Source: Oxytricha trifallax (taxonomy: Eukaryota > Ciliophora > Spirotrichea > Sporadotrichida > Oxytrichidae). Taken from it: 64,000 bases of DNA. The stretch spans positions 1-64,000 of the forward strand of contig ARYC01000114.1 of NCBI GenBank assembly GCA_000711775.1. The letters are read 5' to 3'. A model generated the notes under the pieces. It was not told the origin of the DNA, did not search any database, and worked only from the letters and a program-made list of their open reading frames with translations. Positions within the stretch are counted from its first letter, which is position 1. Every line of letters starts with the position of its first letter. Position numbers and translations under genes: made by a program. Positions 1 to 12,000 of this stretch are shown piece by piece.

Positions 1-2325
1 CGTGACCACGTATCTGGTGAGTTGAGGGGTGGTAGTGGTCACTGCTCTATTTCGACGTCATTCGACGGATTAACAGTGAAATCATGCAATTTCAAGTGAT
101 GATCACGTGGTCATCGTTGTTACGGTCATGGTCAACATGGTCACGATTATGGTAACGAGGACCACGGAGGCAGTGACCGCGTGACTACGTATCTGGTGAG
201 TTGAGGGGTGGTAGTGGTCACTGCTCTATTTCGACGTCATTCGACGGATTAACAGTGAAATCATGCATTTTCAAGTGATGATCTCGTGGTCACCGTTGTT
301 ATGGTCATGGTCACCATTCTAACGGTCATTGTCATGAGGACAACGTAGGAAATGAGATCGTTAACATGCATCTGGTGAGTTGAGGGTCGTGGGCACTTCT
401 CTATTTTTACGTCATTCGACGAATTAAAAGTGAAATCATGCATTTTCAAGCAATAATCACGTGGTCACCGTGGTCAAGGTCACGAGGACCACGAAGGCAG
501 TGACTAAGTGACCATGTATCTGGTGAGTTGAGGGTCGTGGGCACTTCTCTTTTTTTACGTCATTCGACGAATTAACAGTGAAATCATCCATTTTCAAGTG
601 ATGGTCACGTGGTCAGCGTGGTCATGGTCATGGTCACAATGGTCACGGTCAAGTTCAAGAGGACCACGGAGGAAATGACTACGTGAATTTGTATCTGGTA
701 ATTTTAGGGTTGGTCATGGTCACTGCTCTATTTTTACGTCATTCGAAAAATTAACAGTGAAATCATTCGTTTTAAGTAATGGTCAAGTTGTCACCATGGT
801 CATGGTTACCATTGTCACGTTTAAGGTCACGAGGACCACGGAGGCAGTGAACACGTGACCACGTATATGTTGAGTTAAGGTAGGTCATGGTCACTGCTAT
901 ATTTTGACGTCATTCGACGAATTAACAGCGAAATCATGCATTTTCAAGTGATGGTAACGTGGTCACCATGGTCACGGTCAAGGTCAAGTCAAGAGGACCA
1001 CGGAGGAAATGATTACGTAAACACGTTTCTAGTAATTTTAATGTAGGTCATGGTCACTGCTCTATTTTTACGTCATTCGACAAATTAACAGTGAAATCAT
1101 TCGTTTTAAGTGATGGTCAAGTTGTCACCATGGTCATGTTCATGGTCATGGTCACCATGGTCACGGTCATGGTCACGAAGACCACGAAGGCAGTGACAAC
1201 GTGACCACGTATCTGGTGAGTTGAGGGGTGGACGTGGTCACTGCTCTATTTTGACGTCATTCGACGAATTAACAGTGAAATCATGCATTTTCAAGTGATG
1301 GTCACGTAGTCACCATGGTCATGGTCATGATTATAATCACGAACACAAGGACCACGGAGGCTGTGAACACGTGACAACGTTTATGTTGAGTTGAGGGGTG
1401 GACTTGGTTACTGCTATATTTTGATGTCATTCGACTAATTAACAGTGAAATCATTCATTTTCAAGTGATGATCACGTAGTCACCATGGTCATGGTCATGA
1501 TTATAATCACGAACACAAGGACCACGGAGGCTGTGAACACGTGACAACGTTTATGTTGAGTTGAGGGGTGGACTTGGTTACTGCTATATTTTGATGTCAT
1601 TCGACTAATTAACAGTGAAATCATTCATTTTCAAGTGATGATCACGTAGTCACCATGGTCATGGTCATGATTATAATCACGAACACGAGGACCAAGGAGG
1701 CAGTGAACACGTGACTACGTATATGTTGAGTTGAGGGGTGGACGTGGTTACTGCTCTAATTTAACGTCTTTCGACGAATTAACAGTGAAATCATTCATTT
1801 TCATGTTATGGTCACGTGGTCACCTTGGTCATGGTCATGATCATGGTCACCATGGTCATAGTTATGGTCACCATGGTCCCAGTAACGAGGACCATGGAGG
1901 GAGTGGCCACGTGACTACGTATTAAGTAAGTTGAGGGGTGGTCGTGGTCACTGCTCTAATTTAACGTCATTCGACAAATTAACAGTGAAATCATTCATTT
2001 TCAAGTTATGGTTACGTGGTCATCTTGGTCATGGTCATGATCATGGTCACCATGGTCATAGTCATGGTCACCATGGTCCCAGTAACGAGGACCACGGAGG
2101 CAGTGACCACGTGACCACGTGACCACGTATCTTGTTAGTACAGAGGTGGTCGTGGTCACTGCACTATTTTTACGTCATTCGATGAATTAACATTGAAATC
2201 ATGCATTTTCAAGTGATGGACACGTAGTCACGTGGTTATGTTATGGTCACCATGGCCACTTTCATAGTCACGAGGACCACGGAGTCAGTTTCCACGTGAC
2301 CACGTATCTGGTGAGTTGAGGGGTG
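1..2325. repeat. GGTCAC/GGTCAT-rich satellite array, about 13 units
   Basis: Fourteen anchors of the form TATCTGGTGAGTTGAGG lie near 11, 190, 369, 517, 692, 864, 1026, 1210, 1380, 1550, 1720, 1920, 2129 and 2305, so the unit varies from about 148 to 209 bp (mostly 170-180). Each unit carries GACGTCATTCGACGAATTAAC, ATGCATTTTCAAGTGATGG, a run of GGTCAT/GGTCAC hexamers of variable length (which explains the length variation) and GAGGACCACGGAGGCAGTGA. Units near 1380-1720 are almost identical, a recent duplication. It is cut off at the window start and stops abruptly at a transposon at about 2325. Short His-rich frames inside are by-products of the hexamers. Confidence 0.95.
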
Positions 2326-2336
2326 TTCGAATCTAT

Positions 2337-2908
2337 CCAAATGAAGAAGACAAGAAAGAAAAAATTTAAGAACATAATGACTCTGCCTTTGTGGAGGAAC
2401 CAACTTAATAAAGTTTATTGGGATTTTATTAACCACTTATCATAGAGTTTATAGAAGATAAGATTAGTCATAATTCAGTGCTGTAAGATAAAACCTTTGC
2501 ACTCGTATAGTTGTTAGTGCATAATAACTTAAAGCGGCAGCACCATAAGATTACTAAATCTCCATGCAGATCAAGATCCAAAAGTAACTAAAGTTCAAGA
2601 AGTCAAAGAGGAGATTAGTGAAAGGATAACAAAAGCTTGAATCAATCAAAGAACAAAACAAAAATTGAGATCTCAATACTCGTCGCAGTGCAAGAGATAA
2701 ATCATTTACTTGCACTTATTTAGAACTGCCAGAGAAATAAGAGACGATGGAGAGATGGTTCAAGATGGCCTCTAGTGAGAGAAGGCGCTTTAAAAGCGAC
2801 ATTATCTACAAAAATCCAGAGAGAAAACTAAGATTAAAATATAAGATTTATATTAAATTTAAAGCAAATTCAAGTTTTTTGCTATTAATAGTATATAGAG
2901 ATTCATGA
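2337..2908 (+). pseudogene. Transposon-borne ORF of unknown function, truncated and frameshifted
   Basis: With the ciliate code one frame is open from 2337 to TGA at 2619-2621 (94 codons, acidic start then a serine/arginine-rich tail), and another frame, interrupted once by TGA near 2668, is open to TGA at 2906-2908, including a basic segment with ERRRFKSDIIYKNPERKLR. The two frames probably belong to one protein separated by a frameshift. Homology was not recognised. The start lies at the satellite junction, so the N-terminus appears lost. It runs convergently with the minus-strand ORF that follows. Confidence 0.45.
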
Positions 2909-2989
2909 AGGAATAGAAGCAGCAGCATTCAAAATCTGAAGTTCTCAGCTGCGCTAAGCAGGCTCAATCAGTTGTTATTGAGCATAAAC

Positions 2990-3715
2990 TGGTCTCTCAT
3001 CTTTCGTTAGTCAAGCAACTCACTTTACATATTATCATGCTCTTGTTTCAACTTTTAGTTTACTGCAAGAAATCCTGCTTATCTTATTTTAAAGCTTATT
3101 CATAATCTTTTACTTCCTCCATTTAATCACGAGCTCTCTTTCTTTTAGATGAATCTATTAATAGATTCACAGCCTTACCTCACTCAGCTTTACAAGAAAT
3201 TAAGAGAGAGTAGACTTACTGCTAAAGTTAAGGCATCTGCTGAGAGCGTCCACAAACTCGGGTCTAATTTCTATAACGAGATCTCTGTTTTACTCTAGCT
3301 TTTCTCTTCGTTAGAGCATTTCATCATGAATCATCTGGGAGACACCATCGGTGTCTAGGGTGAAGAGCAAGTCACAGATCCATTATCTGTCTAGGTGGAC
3401 CCAATCTCGTTCATCAGGCAAGTATTACAGCAGTCTTGCAAATCCTCTTGCATAATCGAGAAACTCTTTAACTGTAAGTCCATCGATTTTAGGCACTGCT
3501 GACACTTTTACACCGTCTCTTCTTACATACTATAACAACTGTTACAGGATAAGTTTATCGTTACTTCTTTCTCTACTCTTATGATTTACTTAAGGAAATA
3601 AATGTTGGTGGAGTCTGCTTTGGGTAAGATAGCGTGGCAGTCTTGGGCAAGAAAGTTGTATAGCTCTTTCTTACTTTTGCATTTCTGGGCGAGTTCTTGA
3701 ACATTGATACCAGTA
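2990..3715 (-). pseudogene. Second transposon ORF (TBE/Tec companion-protein type)
   Basis: On the minus strand a frame starting near 3715 contains an N-terminal segment with KSKKELYNFLAQDCH and IYFLKQI, then KIDGLTVKEFLDYA, ARLLQYLPDERDW and RQWICDLLFTL, then an acidic and coiled-coil tail with SKRKRARDQMEEVKDYEQ. This arrangement (conserved YLP-ER-LPRQW-like core followed by a basic SKR patch and a coiled coil) is what I recall for the small companion ORF of ciliate and other eukaryotic Tc1-like elements; that family link is from memory. At least one frameshift (near 3170) and a later one in the coiled coil break it. The function in transposition is unknown. Confidence 0.6.
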
Positions 3716-4016
3716 AGTTATCCTTGGTTCATTAAAATTTAGAAGTTAGGTGCCTTTCACCATTTTTTATAGGTCTATTTCGATTCAGGAAGACACTACC
3801 GTTACTAAAACTAGAGAAAGCTTTTCATGATAATGAAATCTTACCAGCACGGTCCAATTTCCAATTAGAGCTCCTCCAATTAATCAGAAGACTCTTAAGA
3901 TCAAGCGAATTATTTAACAACTAATATGCTTTATTAAAGAAACATAACAGCTGCAGATGTTATTGTAGAATCTGTAAGTTAAACAGATATGATTTCATTA
4001 TTCTACAAAACTTGTG

Positions 4017-5407
4017 ATGAAATTTCAGAGTTTGAAAGTGATGGGTTCATCATAGACCCTAAAGAGATTTATAGAAACTGTTAAGAAAGGAAGTAAACAA
4101 TCAATACTTATCGATAGTCAAATTAGAACTCTTGGTTAGCTGGTATTGAAGCTTTACACTGATTATAAGTAATCTGACTTAGAACCTTAGAGCTTAATTG
4201 ATTAAGTTGAAAATTTTGATTTAATTTTGCTTGAAGCAAAAGTTATTGAGAATCATAAAGTCAAAGATTAAATTTCAGTGTTTGGTTAGCATACACAACT
4301 CAATGCAACCGTGCCTCGCAGAGTATTTAAGGAGTTAGGGAAGGAGAGGAAGCAGTAAGAGAAAGAACTTAAAATTGCAGAGGAGTCACTCAGACTAAGA
4401 GATAAAGAAAATTTATCTTACTAATAGATAATGGATAGATTGGGTATTTCATATTACAAACTTAGAAGATACTTGAAGAGTCCTATTAAGAAAGTTTAAT
4501 TTTGAAATTTAAAGCAAATCAACAGAGGGAAGTTTAAAAAACTTCACAGCAGAGCACGTACACATATAGTTAAAATGCTAATGTTTGATACTTAACCTGT
4601 GCAGGTTTCAGATATACAACGCAGTTTATAGAAGAATATATAACTAAGGTGTAATAAGCAAATGATAAGACGATTCTTAAAAAATGAGTTAATGATGACT
4701 TATAAATAAATCAGGTAGATTTCAACTTTGCATAATAGCAATAGTAGTAAGTTACAACGATAGTATGCAGCCTAGTAATTCGTTGAGAACTTAAGTGCAG
4801 ACAAGAGAATTATTAAAATAGATAAATCAACTCTTAACTAAACAGATTAGAGGCACAGAATTTGGACAGTCCCTTACGTTAAAAATCGAGTTACAAATTC
4901 ACAGAGACTTAAATAAATTAATTTGATTATTACAGTTTCAAGTTCAGGAGAACTATTCTACACAGTTAATCATGGAAGAACTAATTAGCACTCATTTATG
5001 TACTTTCTATGCAAGCTAATAAAAGTTCTGGATAAAATTGACGATGACTGGAGATCAAATACTTTAATACTTCTTGATAATGCTCATTATCACAGATCTC
5101 AAAGTATAATGAAAAAGTATATGGAATTAAGTTTACCTATTATGTTTCTAGGACCTTATCATTACAGAATAGCACCTGTTGAATTAATGTACTCTTGGAT
5201 TAAAAATCGAGACTTAAATCCTTTAAATACAAGAGCTTCTTCAAAATAAGTATAACTTAACTAACAAAATTTAGGGGGTACAGGAAAGCATTTATGAAAG
5301 AGCTAGGCATGAATATTAGCAAAATTAACTATAATTTAGTAAGACGCTGCTTTTATCATGTTTAACAGCAGCTCTAGAATCAATTTCCTTAAAGGATCTG
5401 TGAATGA
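4017..5407 (+). CDS. D,D34E transposase, nearly intact
   Basis: ATG at 4017 opens a frame of 426 codons to TGA at 5295 with TAA/TAG read as Gln, interrupted by a single in-frame TGA at 4503 (codon 163); a frame change near 5275 extends homology to TGA at 5405-5407. The N-terminal part is lysine/glutamate-rich with helix-turn-helix-like stretches, followed by RRFLKNELMMTYKQIRQIS. Catalytic residues: Asp in KIDKSTLN (codon 269), Asp in LLDNAHYH (codon 354) and Glu in APVELMYSW (codon 389), that is 34 residues between the last two, the D,D34E spacing of Tc1/mariner/IS630. The residue after the first Asp is Lys where many relatives have Glu. It would cut and paste DNA in the nucleus; as read here it is probably inactive. 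Confidence 0.85.
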
Positions 5408-5430
5408 AACTGTTGCTTAAAATAGTATAC

Positions 5431-8400
5431 ATCATAATTAGTTATTTTTGTTTCAAAATTCAGAAATATATTAATACCTTAGGTCATTATAACTTCTAAA
5501 TTACTTCCTTAATTTACTTCAAAATTACTACCTTTATTTCATTCAGAATTAACCTTTTTCACATTTCTATACTACGTATTATTAAAGGATTTTTTATGCA
5601 TAAATAAATTCCGCTTAAAAAGCCAATATATTTTTCGTAAATTTATAAGGCTAATATCTTTAGCATAAAACTTGAATCCAATAAATTTCATAGCTAACTT
5701 AAACATAATCAATATTATTTAAATAAATAATTATATAAAAATGTAGAGAATAAAATGAAATAAAATAATTTAAAATTTAAACTAAGAAGATTTACGATTC
5801 AATGAGTAATTAATAGATTAAGTTATAGTAATGGGAGAAGTTTTAATTTCAAAAATTTACCTCTAAAGTTTCAAGTTCAATAGTTTAAATATAAAGAAAA
5901 TAAATATTAGAGCAAAATTGGGAAGGTAAATATTTTTATCATAAAAACAAAAAAAAGCATGTTGATTACATTTACTTCCAATTTATTTTGTTTATTACCA
6001 ATGCATTTTAATTTAATTTAGCATTTAGCTTTAAAGAACCCATTTTTTAATTTAAAACTTTCCATTTTTCAACCCTCCAGGATCATTATTTTTCAGATGA
6101 TTTATATATTTAAAAGAACCCATTTTATTTTTTTATTTTAAAGAACCCATTATTTTTTCAATGTTTAAGTAAAAGAGAGTAACAATTTTTTAGTAAAATT
6201 AATCTACAAGAAATACTGCAATTGATTCTGTGAATCCCTTGAGGATTAAAACAAGATGATATTATATTTTATTTTCATTTTTATTATATCATTTCTCTCT
6301 TGGAGATGTTTTTTTTTAATTTTACCATAAAAAGTTGAATAAAAATCTTACCATTAAAAGCTAGAGTAAAAAAGGAATATTTAAAACTCTGAAAATTTTA
6401 AATGGAAAAATTTCCTATAAAGGAGTTACAATTTATTTTAATTATAATATTAAATAAAAAATGAATTTCATAGTTAAAAGTACCTTCTTTTCTCTAATAA
6501 ATTTGTTGACTCTTGATAAGTTTGGATTTCAAGCAACTTAGATATAAAAACTAATTAAATTTTAGTAAAAATCTATTTTGAAATAAATCCATAACTTCAG
6601 ACGACTCACAAATAAAAGAGAAAAGTTAAAACTAAATAACTATGAAAATTCGAATTTATTTAATATAATAATACCATCATTCGTTAAAAAATGAGGGTAG
6701 AATGTGATTCTCAATTTGAAATGAGAATACATTAAATTTCAATGAAAAATACTTATTATCCATTGAAAATTTTAAAACTCATTTTAGTTTTCTAAGTAAG
6801 CTAAAATAAAAGAGAGAACTAAAATTAATTAAAATTAATTACAAAAAGAAAGAAAGTGAATTTAATAAATAATTGTTGCCAATAATAACAATTAATCTGA
6901 TATCAAAGTTGATAATTGATTTGAAAATTATAAAGACTAAGATTAGAATTTCCTACATAATAAGTTAATGAGAGCAAAATAAAATTTAAAATCAACGATT
7001 TTACAATAATAAAATTGATAATATAAATAATTTTCAAAACTTTTGTTAAAATAGAATTAAAATCTAAATAAGCAGCAAAAATAGTATAATGACTAATTGC
7101 AAAGAAATAATTTTAATTTTATTAATTAATAATAAAATAAATGATGAACTTGAACCTAAAGTTACAGGCTTATAAATTAAAATCGAAATAATAAATCAAA
7201 AATTTAATTGAAATTGCATTTTAAGTCTCAAAATTTAAATAACATTAAATTCCAAAACCCTAATTATATCAATTTTAATTAAAAGTACTGTGAAAATTCT
7301 AAATATTATGAATCTGGAACTATAAGTACAATTAACAGCAATAAAGTAATAATGATCTAATAATGCTAATTTTAATTTAATTATATAATGATTCAATAAT
7401 TATTATTTAGTCTTGATTATTTAACTAGCTCTAAATTTGTAATAAAGATAAAATTACTTTTTAAACTAAGTCAAAGCTTTTTATTTATACTTTATAAATA
7501 CCTCTTTTTACCATTTTTCGATTTTTATTCTTAATTTTAATTAAAATAAATATACTTTCTATTCAACAACTTGTATTTATGGTTAGAAATTAGTTTACTG
7601 TAAATTTTACTTTGAAATTTTTATTAGATAAATCAATTTTCAGCCGTTTTTATAATGAAAAATAAAATGAAAGTTTGATCAATAAATTTTGATCCTTTTC
7701 CTTACTATAAAATTGTAATTTAATCTTAAATGTCAAATCAATATCAAGTAAATAGTTACATTTGTAAAAATCTAAAATTGCTACAATAAAATTCGTGAAT
7801 ACGTTGTATATAATGAATGAAATTTTACACATTAATTTAAACTTACAAGATCAGTAATAGTCTATAAAACTATTGATATCAAACTTATATAATTTATATC
7901 AAACTAAGTAACCTATAACTTCATTTGCAAATCCTGTATATTTGAGTGCTTAAAAAGCTATAAATCATAGTATTCGCAATTTATATTGCGTCGTATTATT
8001 AATAATACTCTAAAAGTAAAGTTGCAGAGTAATTAAAAGGCAAAATGGAAGTATTTTTCAAATTTTTATATTTAAATGAATTTAATTAAATTCCCTTCTT
8101 ATAAAAAAATGTCAAATGTAAAATGAAGCATAATGACTGCACTCTTTTAAAATGCATAGTTAGATAAGTTAGTATTAAATAATATAATATTTCTTTGTCT
8201 TTTTCACTTGCGTGAATTAAACTTAATGTATATAAGCATTTAGTAAAGAGTTTAAGTGTAATCATCTAAAATTAATCAAAATTCCCATGTAATAATAATA
8301 ATACTTAAAGCGTAGCTATATTGCTATTCTAATGTAAAAAACATCAGAGAGCAAAATAAGCGCAATTTTTAAGACCAAATTTATGAAAAAAATGCACTTA

Positions 8401-8583
8401 CGTAAATTCAAATGATCGATAGAATGTGAGTTGCTCTTCAAAATGCACACAAAGCGCAGTAAAGTTGGTATAGTGTGCGTTAGTTGCGTTGTTAATAAAG
8501 AAAGTGCGATAGCGATTGCAAATTTATCACTTTTTCATTTCCATTTTTAGTTTAATTATTAAAGTATTAATTATTAATTAATA
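5431..8583. other. AT-rich DNA without recognisable gene
   Basis: More than 3 kb of very AT-rich sequence with oligo(A), oligo(T) and ATTTAATTA-like runs. No conserved coding segment, tandem repeat or inverted repeat was found on either strand. It looks like germline-limited spacer, but only comparison with a somatic genome could show that. Confidence 0.6.
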
Positions 8584-8723
8584 GAAATCAAACTTAATTC
8601 AAATGTGGAAGCAAAACCGCATCACCCTAAAATCAATGTGAACGGTAAAACTTTTCAACTAATCGTTCAGCAGGGTACAAACTCCATATATTCTATATCA
8701 GCATCTCAAACTCTTTAAGACTG
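8584..8723 (+). CDS. Host coding segment ending at a splice-donor-like GTAAGT
   Basis: The frame starting at 8584 reads as ordinary protein (contains KPHHPKINVNGKTFQLIVQQ and TNSIYSISASQTL, TAA as Gln) in a background that is otherwise non-coding, and it stops at CTG|GTAAGTATGG (8724), a strong splice-donor sequence. An acceptor-like TTCTTTAG lies near 8788. No start codon is seen upstream, so this is one exon or macronuclear-destined segment of a larger gene. Product not recognised. Confidence 0.45.
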
Positions 8724-8901
8724 GTAAGTATGGTCTCAAAATAAAATCTTGAATTTTTTCCCATCTTCACCGTTCTTCAATTCTTTAGATCGGCTCCCTC
8801 AAATTAAGTTAAAATATGTCCTTTTAAATTTCCTTATTTATCGATATATTTAAAACTTTTTATCAACCTATAAATTCTATGTGTACATACGTATTGGGGT
8901 T

Positions 8902-8917
8902 TATATATATATATATA
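8902..8917. repeat. (TA)n microsatellite
   Basis: Eight or so uninterrupted TA dinucleotides following GGGGTT. Confidence 0.9.
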
Positions 8918-9031
8918 GGGGAGTCTTCACAAATCAAAAAGCAACAAACTTTTAATGATATCTCTGATTAAATTATTTTTGAGTATATTAAGCCTTAATT
9001 ATTATAATAAAACACCCTAGTCCAAACCAAG

Positions 9032-12000
9032 ATGCTGAGCCCAAATAACCAAGTCTCTCATAGAATCATACCCTTCCTGTCCTCCTCATCGGTGGAGCTT
9101 GATCTCCACCTGCTGCCAACCACCCTCCGGGCCAAAATAGAGCCATCACCATTGCCAGAGGTGGCCATCTTCGAGACCAGGCTCCGATACCTGCTGGACA
9201 GCATGTCTACCTTCAAGAGATCCCCCAGAGAGATTCAAGAAATTGCTGCCATCATCTTTGGCCAAACTGTAATCACCCACTACTAGGAGATGGTGGACAG
9301 TTCTATTCAACTAAGACTCTCGGTGCGCAAGCTCACCTTCCATAGAGCTGTCACTTATCGAAAAGTGATGGCAAATGACGAGACGAGGGAGGAGACCTTG
9401 AGAATGAGTAAAAATTTAAACATTCGCCAGAAATTAAGCAATTAATCAAGAATAATCTATAGTATTTTGTAATTAAAAGAGTAATTTTTTCTGTGATAAG
9501 TAAGTTGTTAATATTAATTCAATTTTTAAAAAAATATAGTATTTTAATTATTAAGATTTTAGTTTATAGTTTAAAGATGAAAAACATCCTCATTCTTTTA
9601 AAAGTGATCGTCATGGATCATACCTCTGTTAAAGCCAATGAACTCTCTGATTTTAGAAATTAAATCTCTAATGTCAATTCTGGTACCTAAACCTCTCTCA
9701 TTAACAACAAATAAGATGACAGAGATACTTGCTTGGTTGCTTGCACTGAGGCCTCAGCTTACATGACCAAGATGTTCACCTCAACTGAATACACTGACTC
9801 TAAAATCAACCAAACTGAGTTTTTTGTAGAAGTTAGGAAACTTCAGCAATAAATTCAACGTATATATGAATCAATGCAGACTCGTCGAATTTATGTAAGC
9901 ATTCGAAATGAGAGCTTCAGTCTAGATAAAAAGTTCACCATTACCATGGATATGTGAAACCACACAATTTGCGAGAAAACGCTAAAGCTGCAGCAGAATT
10001 CTTAAGTTGTCATGCCGAATTCTCTATAAGAAAGCATCTCTAGCTACAGAGATTTCTACTAACAAAATAACAGATTTAGACTATTTTGATGAAAAATGGA
10101 ATGCTCATTGCTAACATGAAAGCTCACCCAGAGAATCTAATAACCTATAAATAACTGCTGTACTTGTTTCTAACCTTGCAAGGGAAATTGTCATGAACTA
10201 GTAAAGCTCATTCTGTACTCTGTTAGATAACTTACAATAAATCTTCAGTAAATGCGTCTTGACTTCAGATGAAAAGTAAAATAAATACGGAGTAGTATTC
10301 TTCAAGTGCTTAAATTAAATTAGCAAACTTCACATTTTCATCAGCAATTTTTAAGACTAAGTCTAATTGAAAGAAAAGATCAGTTATTCATATACCATTG
10401 TATAATACTCTTTTTTTATGCATTAATATAAGCATATTTTAAACTTGCATAAGTATACTTAATTTATAACTTCCACTGTCTAGTTCTCTATGTTTAACAG
10501 TTATTTACAGTAATTTTGTAAATTAGCTCAATTTTTATAGATTTATTTTTCATTACTCCCTTATTTTAAATTCTTTTAATTAATTTATCAATTTATTAAT
10601 AATCCTAATTTAATAATTAAAACCAAACTCCAACCCAAATCTATATATGGTTTGGGATAGAGTGTGGTAGAGTGTTATTTTAATTATATATTTTTATTAT
10701 CTTTAAAAACAAAATTTCATTTAATAGAGATGACATATAGTTTTTATTATGAAATAATTTATTTATATTTTAGTGTATTTTAATTAATAATATCAAAATA
10801 GTTTAAAAATTAATCATTTAATAACTGTGATATATAATGAATCAATGAATTTTATAATTTAATCAAAAACTATATGTCATCTCTATTAAATGAAATGTTA
10901 TTTTTAAAGATAATAAAAATATATAATTGAAATAACACTCTACCACACTCTATCCTAAACCATATATAGATTTGGGTTGGAGTGTGGTTTTAATTATAAA
11001 ATTAGGATTATTTATATATTGATAAATTAATTAATTACAAAATACTATAGATTATTCTTGATTAATTGCTTAATTTCTGGCGAATGTTTAAATTTTTACT
11101 CAATAAGGGGTGCAATACCTAATAGTGAAGACGCGTTCGAGGTCGGAGGTGGGGGCCTCCCTGAATACTTATTGGATAGAACCCCAACGGCTCTATTGCG
11201 AAACTTCAAAGACGAGACATTGCCACTCTTAACAGACCAAACGGAGCGGACGCCCTCAGAAGGAAAAGGCCAAGAATTTGCAGATTCTTAGTCTTTTACT
11301 TCATCAGTGGGCTGCCTGTTTCCAGACCTGCATCGATAACTGAACGAATTACTAGAGAAAATAAAATAACCTAAGAACATAACGAATAAATCCCAAATAG
11401 ACACGCAACAAATAACCTAATGACTAAGAATTCTAAAAAAGCCAAGCAAAAGACCAGCTGATAAAGACCTCCAGGAGATGTACATTAGAGCCCCCCTCAG
11501 CCAGTGATGCCTAAAACCTCACGGATTTCTTCAAGCGCTATTACTAATTCATTTAAAGATTTCCTCTAATCTATAGAAGGAAAACTGATTAGCGCTGAAC
11601 GCTTTTCCCCCACAAGGTCAAACAGGCTTGCCATCCTGAGCCACTCAGATAGAAGTACGATCTAGGCACTATGATGACTATAATTTTTAACGCCTAATGT
11701 CGACATGGGATGGCTCACCAGTGCCTTTATCTATTCCTTGGTCGCCCTCGCCACCTGAGCCTCAAGGAGGTCTGATTAGGGGTAAGTTCATTGACCAATT
11801 ACCATTGGGGGATCATCAATTAATTTATTAAATATATTTATATTTAAATCGAGCGGAACTCCGCCAGGGAGTGTGCTGTGTGCCCAGAGCACCCAAATTC
11901 CTCCTAGTTTTGAAAGGGCTACAAAATGACCTTAAGTTCGCCCCACTAGCTCAATATTCGCTAAAAAAACTCGAAGGCAAAAAAGTCTCGGAGATTTTGT

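Larger units (their letters stand above)
2326..5430 (+). mobile_element. Tc1/mariner-superfamily germline transposon with three ORFs
   Basis: Three adjacent ORFs, all using TAA/TAG as Gln, occupy the segment: a truncated plus-strand ORF, a minus-strand ORF and a plus-strand transposase. This three-gene layout with one ORF in opposite orientation resembles ciliate TBE/Tec-type elements (family knowledge). The left side abuts the satellite with no terminal inverted repeat visible, so the element is probably truncated there. No terminal repeat is recognised on the right either, where coding homology ends at 5407. Confidence 0.8.

Noticed and set aside
1731-2122. His/Gly-rich ORFs (HGHDHGHHGHS) in the satellite
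   Set aside because: They are read from the GGTCAT/GGTCAC hexamers, repeat with the satellite period and have no independent support as genes.
1-2325. CRISPR array
   Set aside because: The units are whole diverged satellite copies, with no constant repeat plus variable spacer structure and no cas genes; the genome is eukaryotic.
2326-5430. Naming the transposons outright as TBE1 or Tec
   Set aside because: No C4A4-type telomere-like terminal repeats and no clean element ends were found, so only family-level resemblance is claimed.
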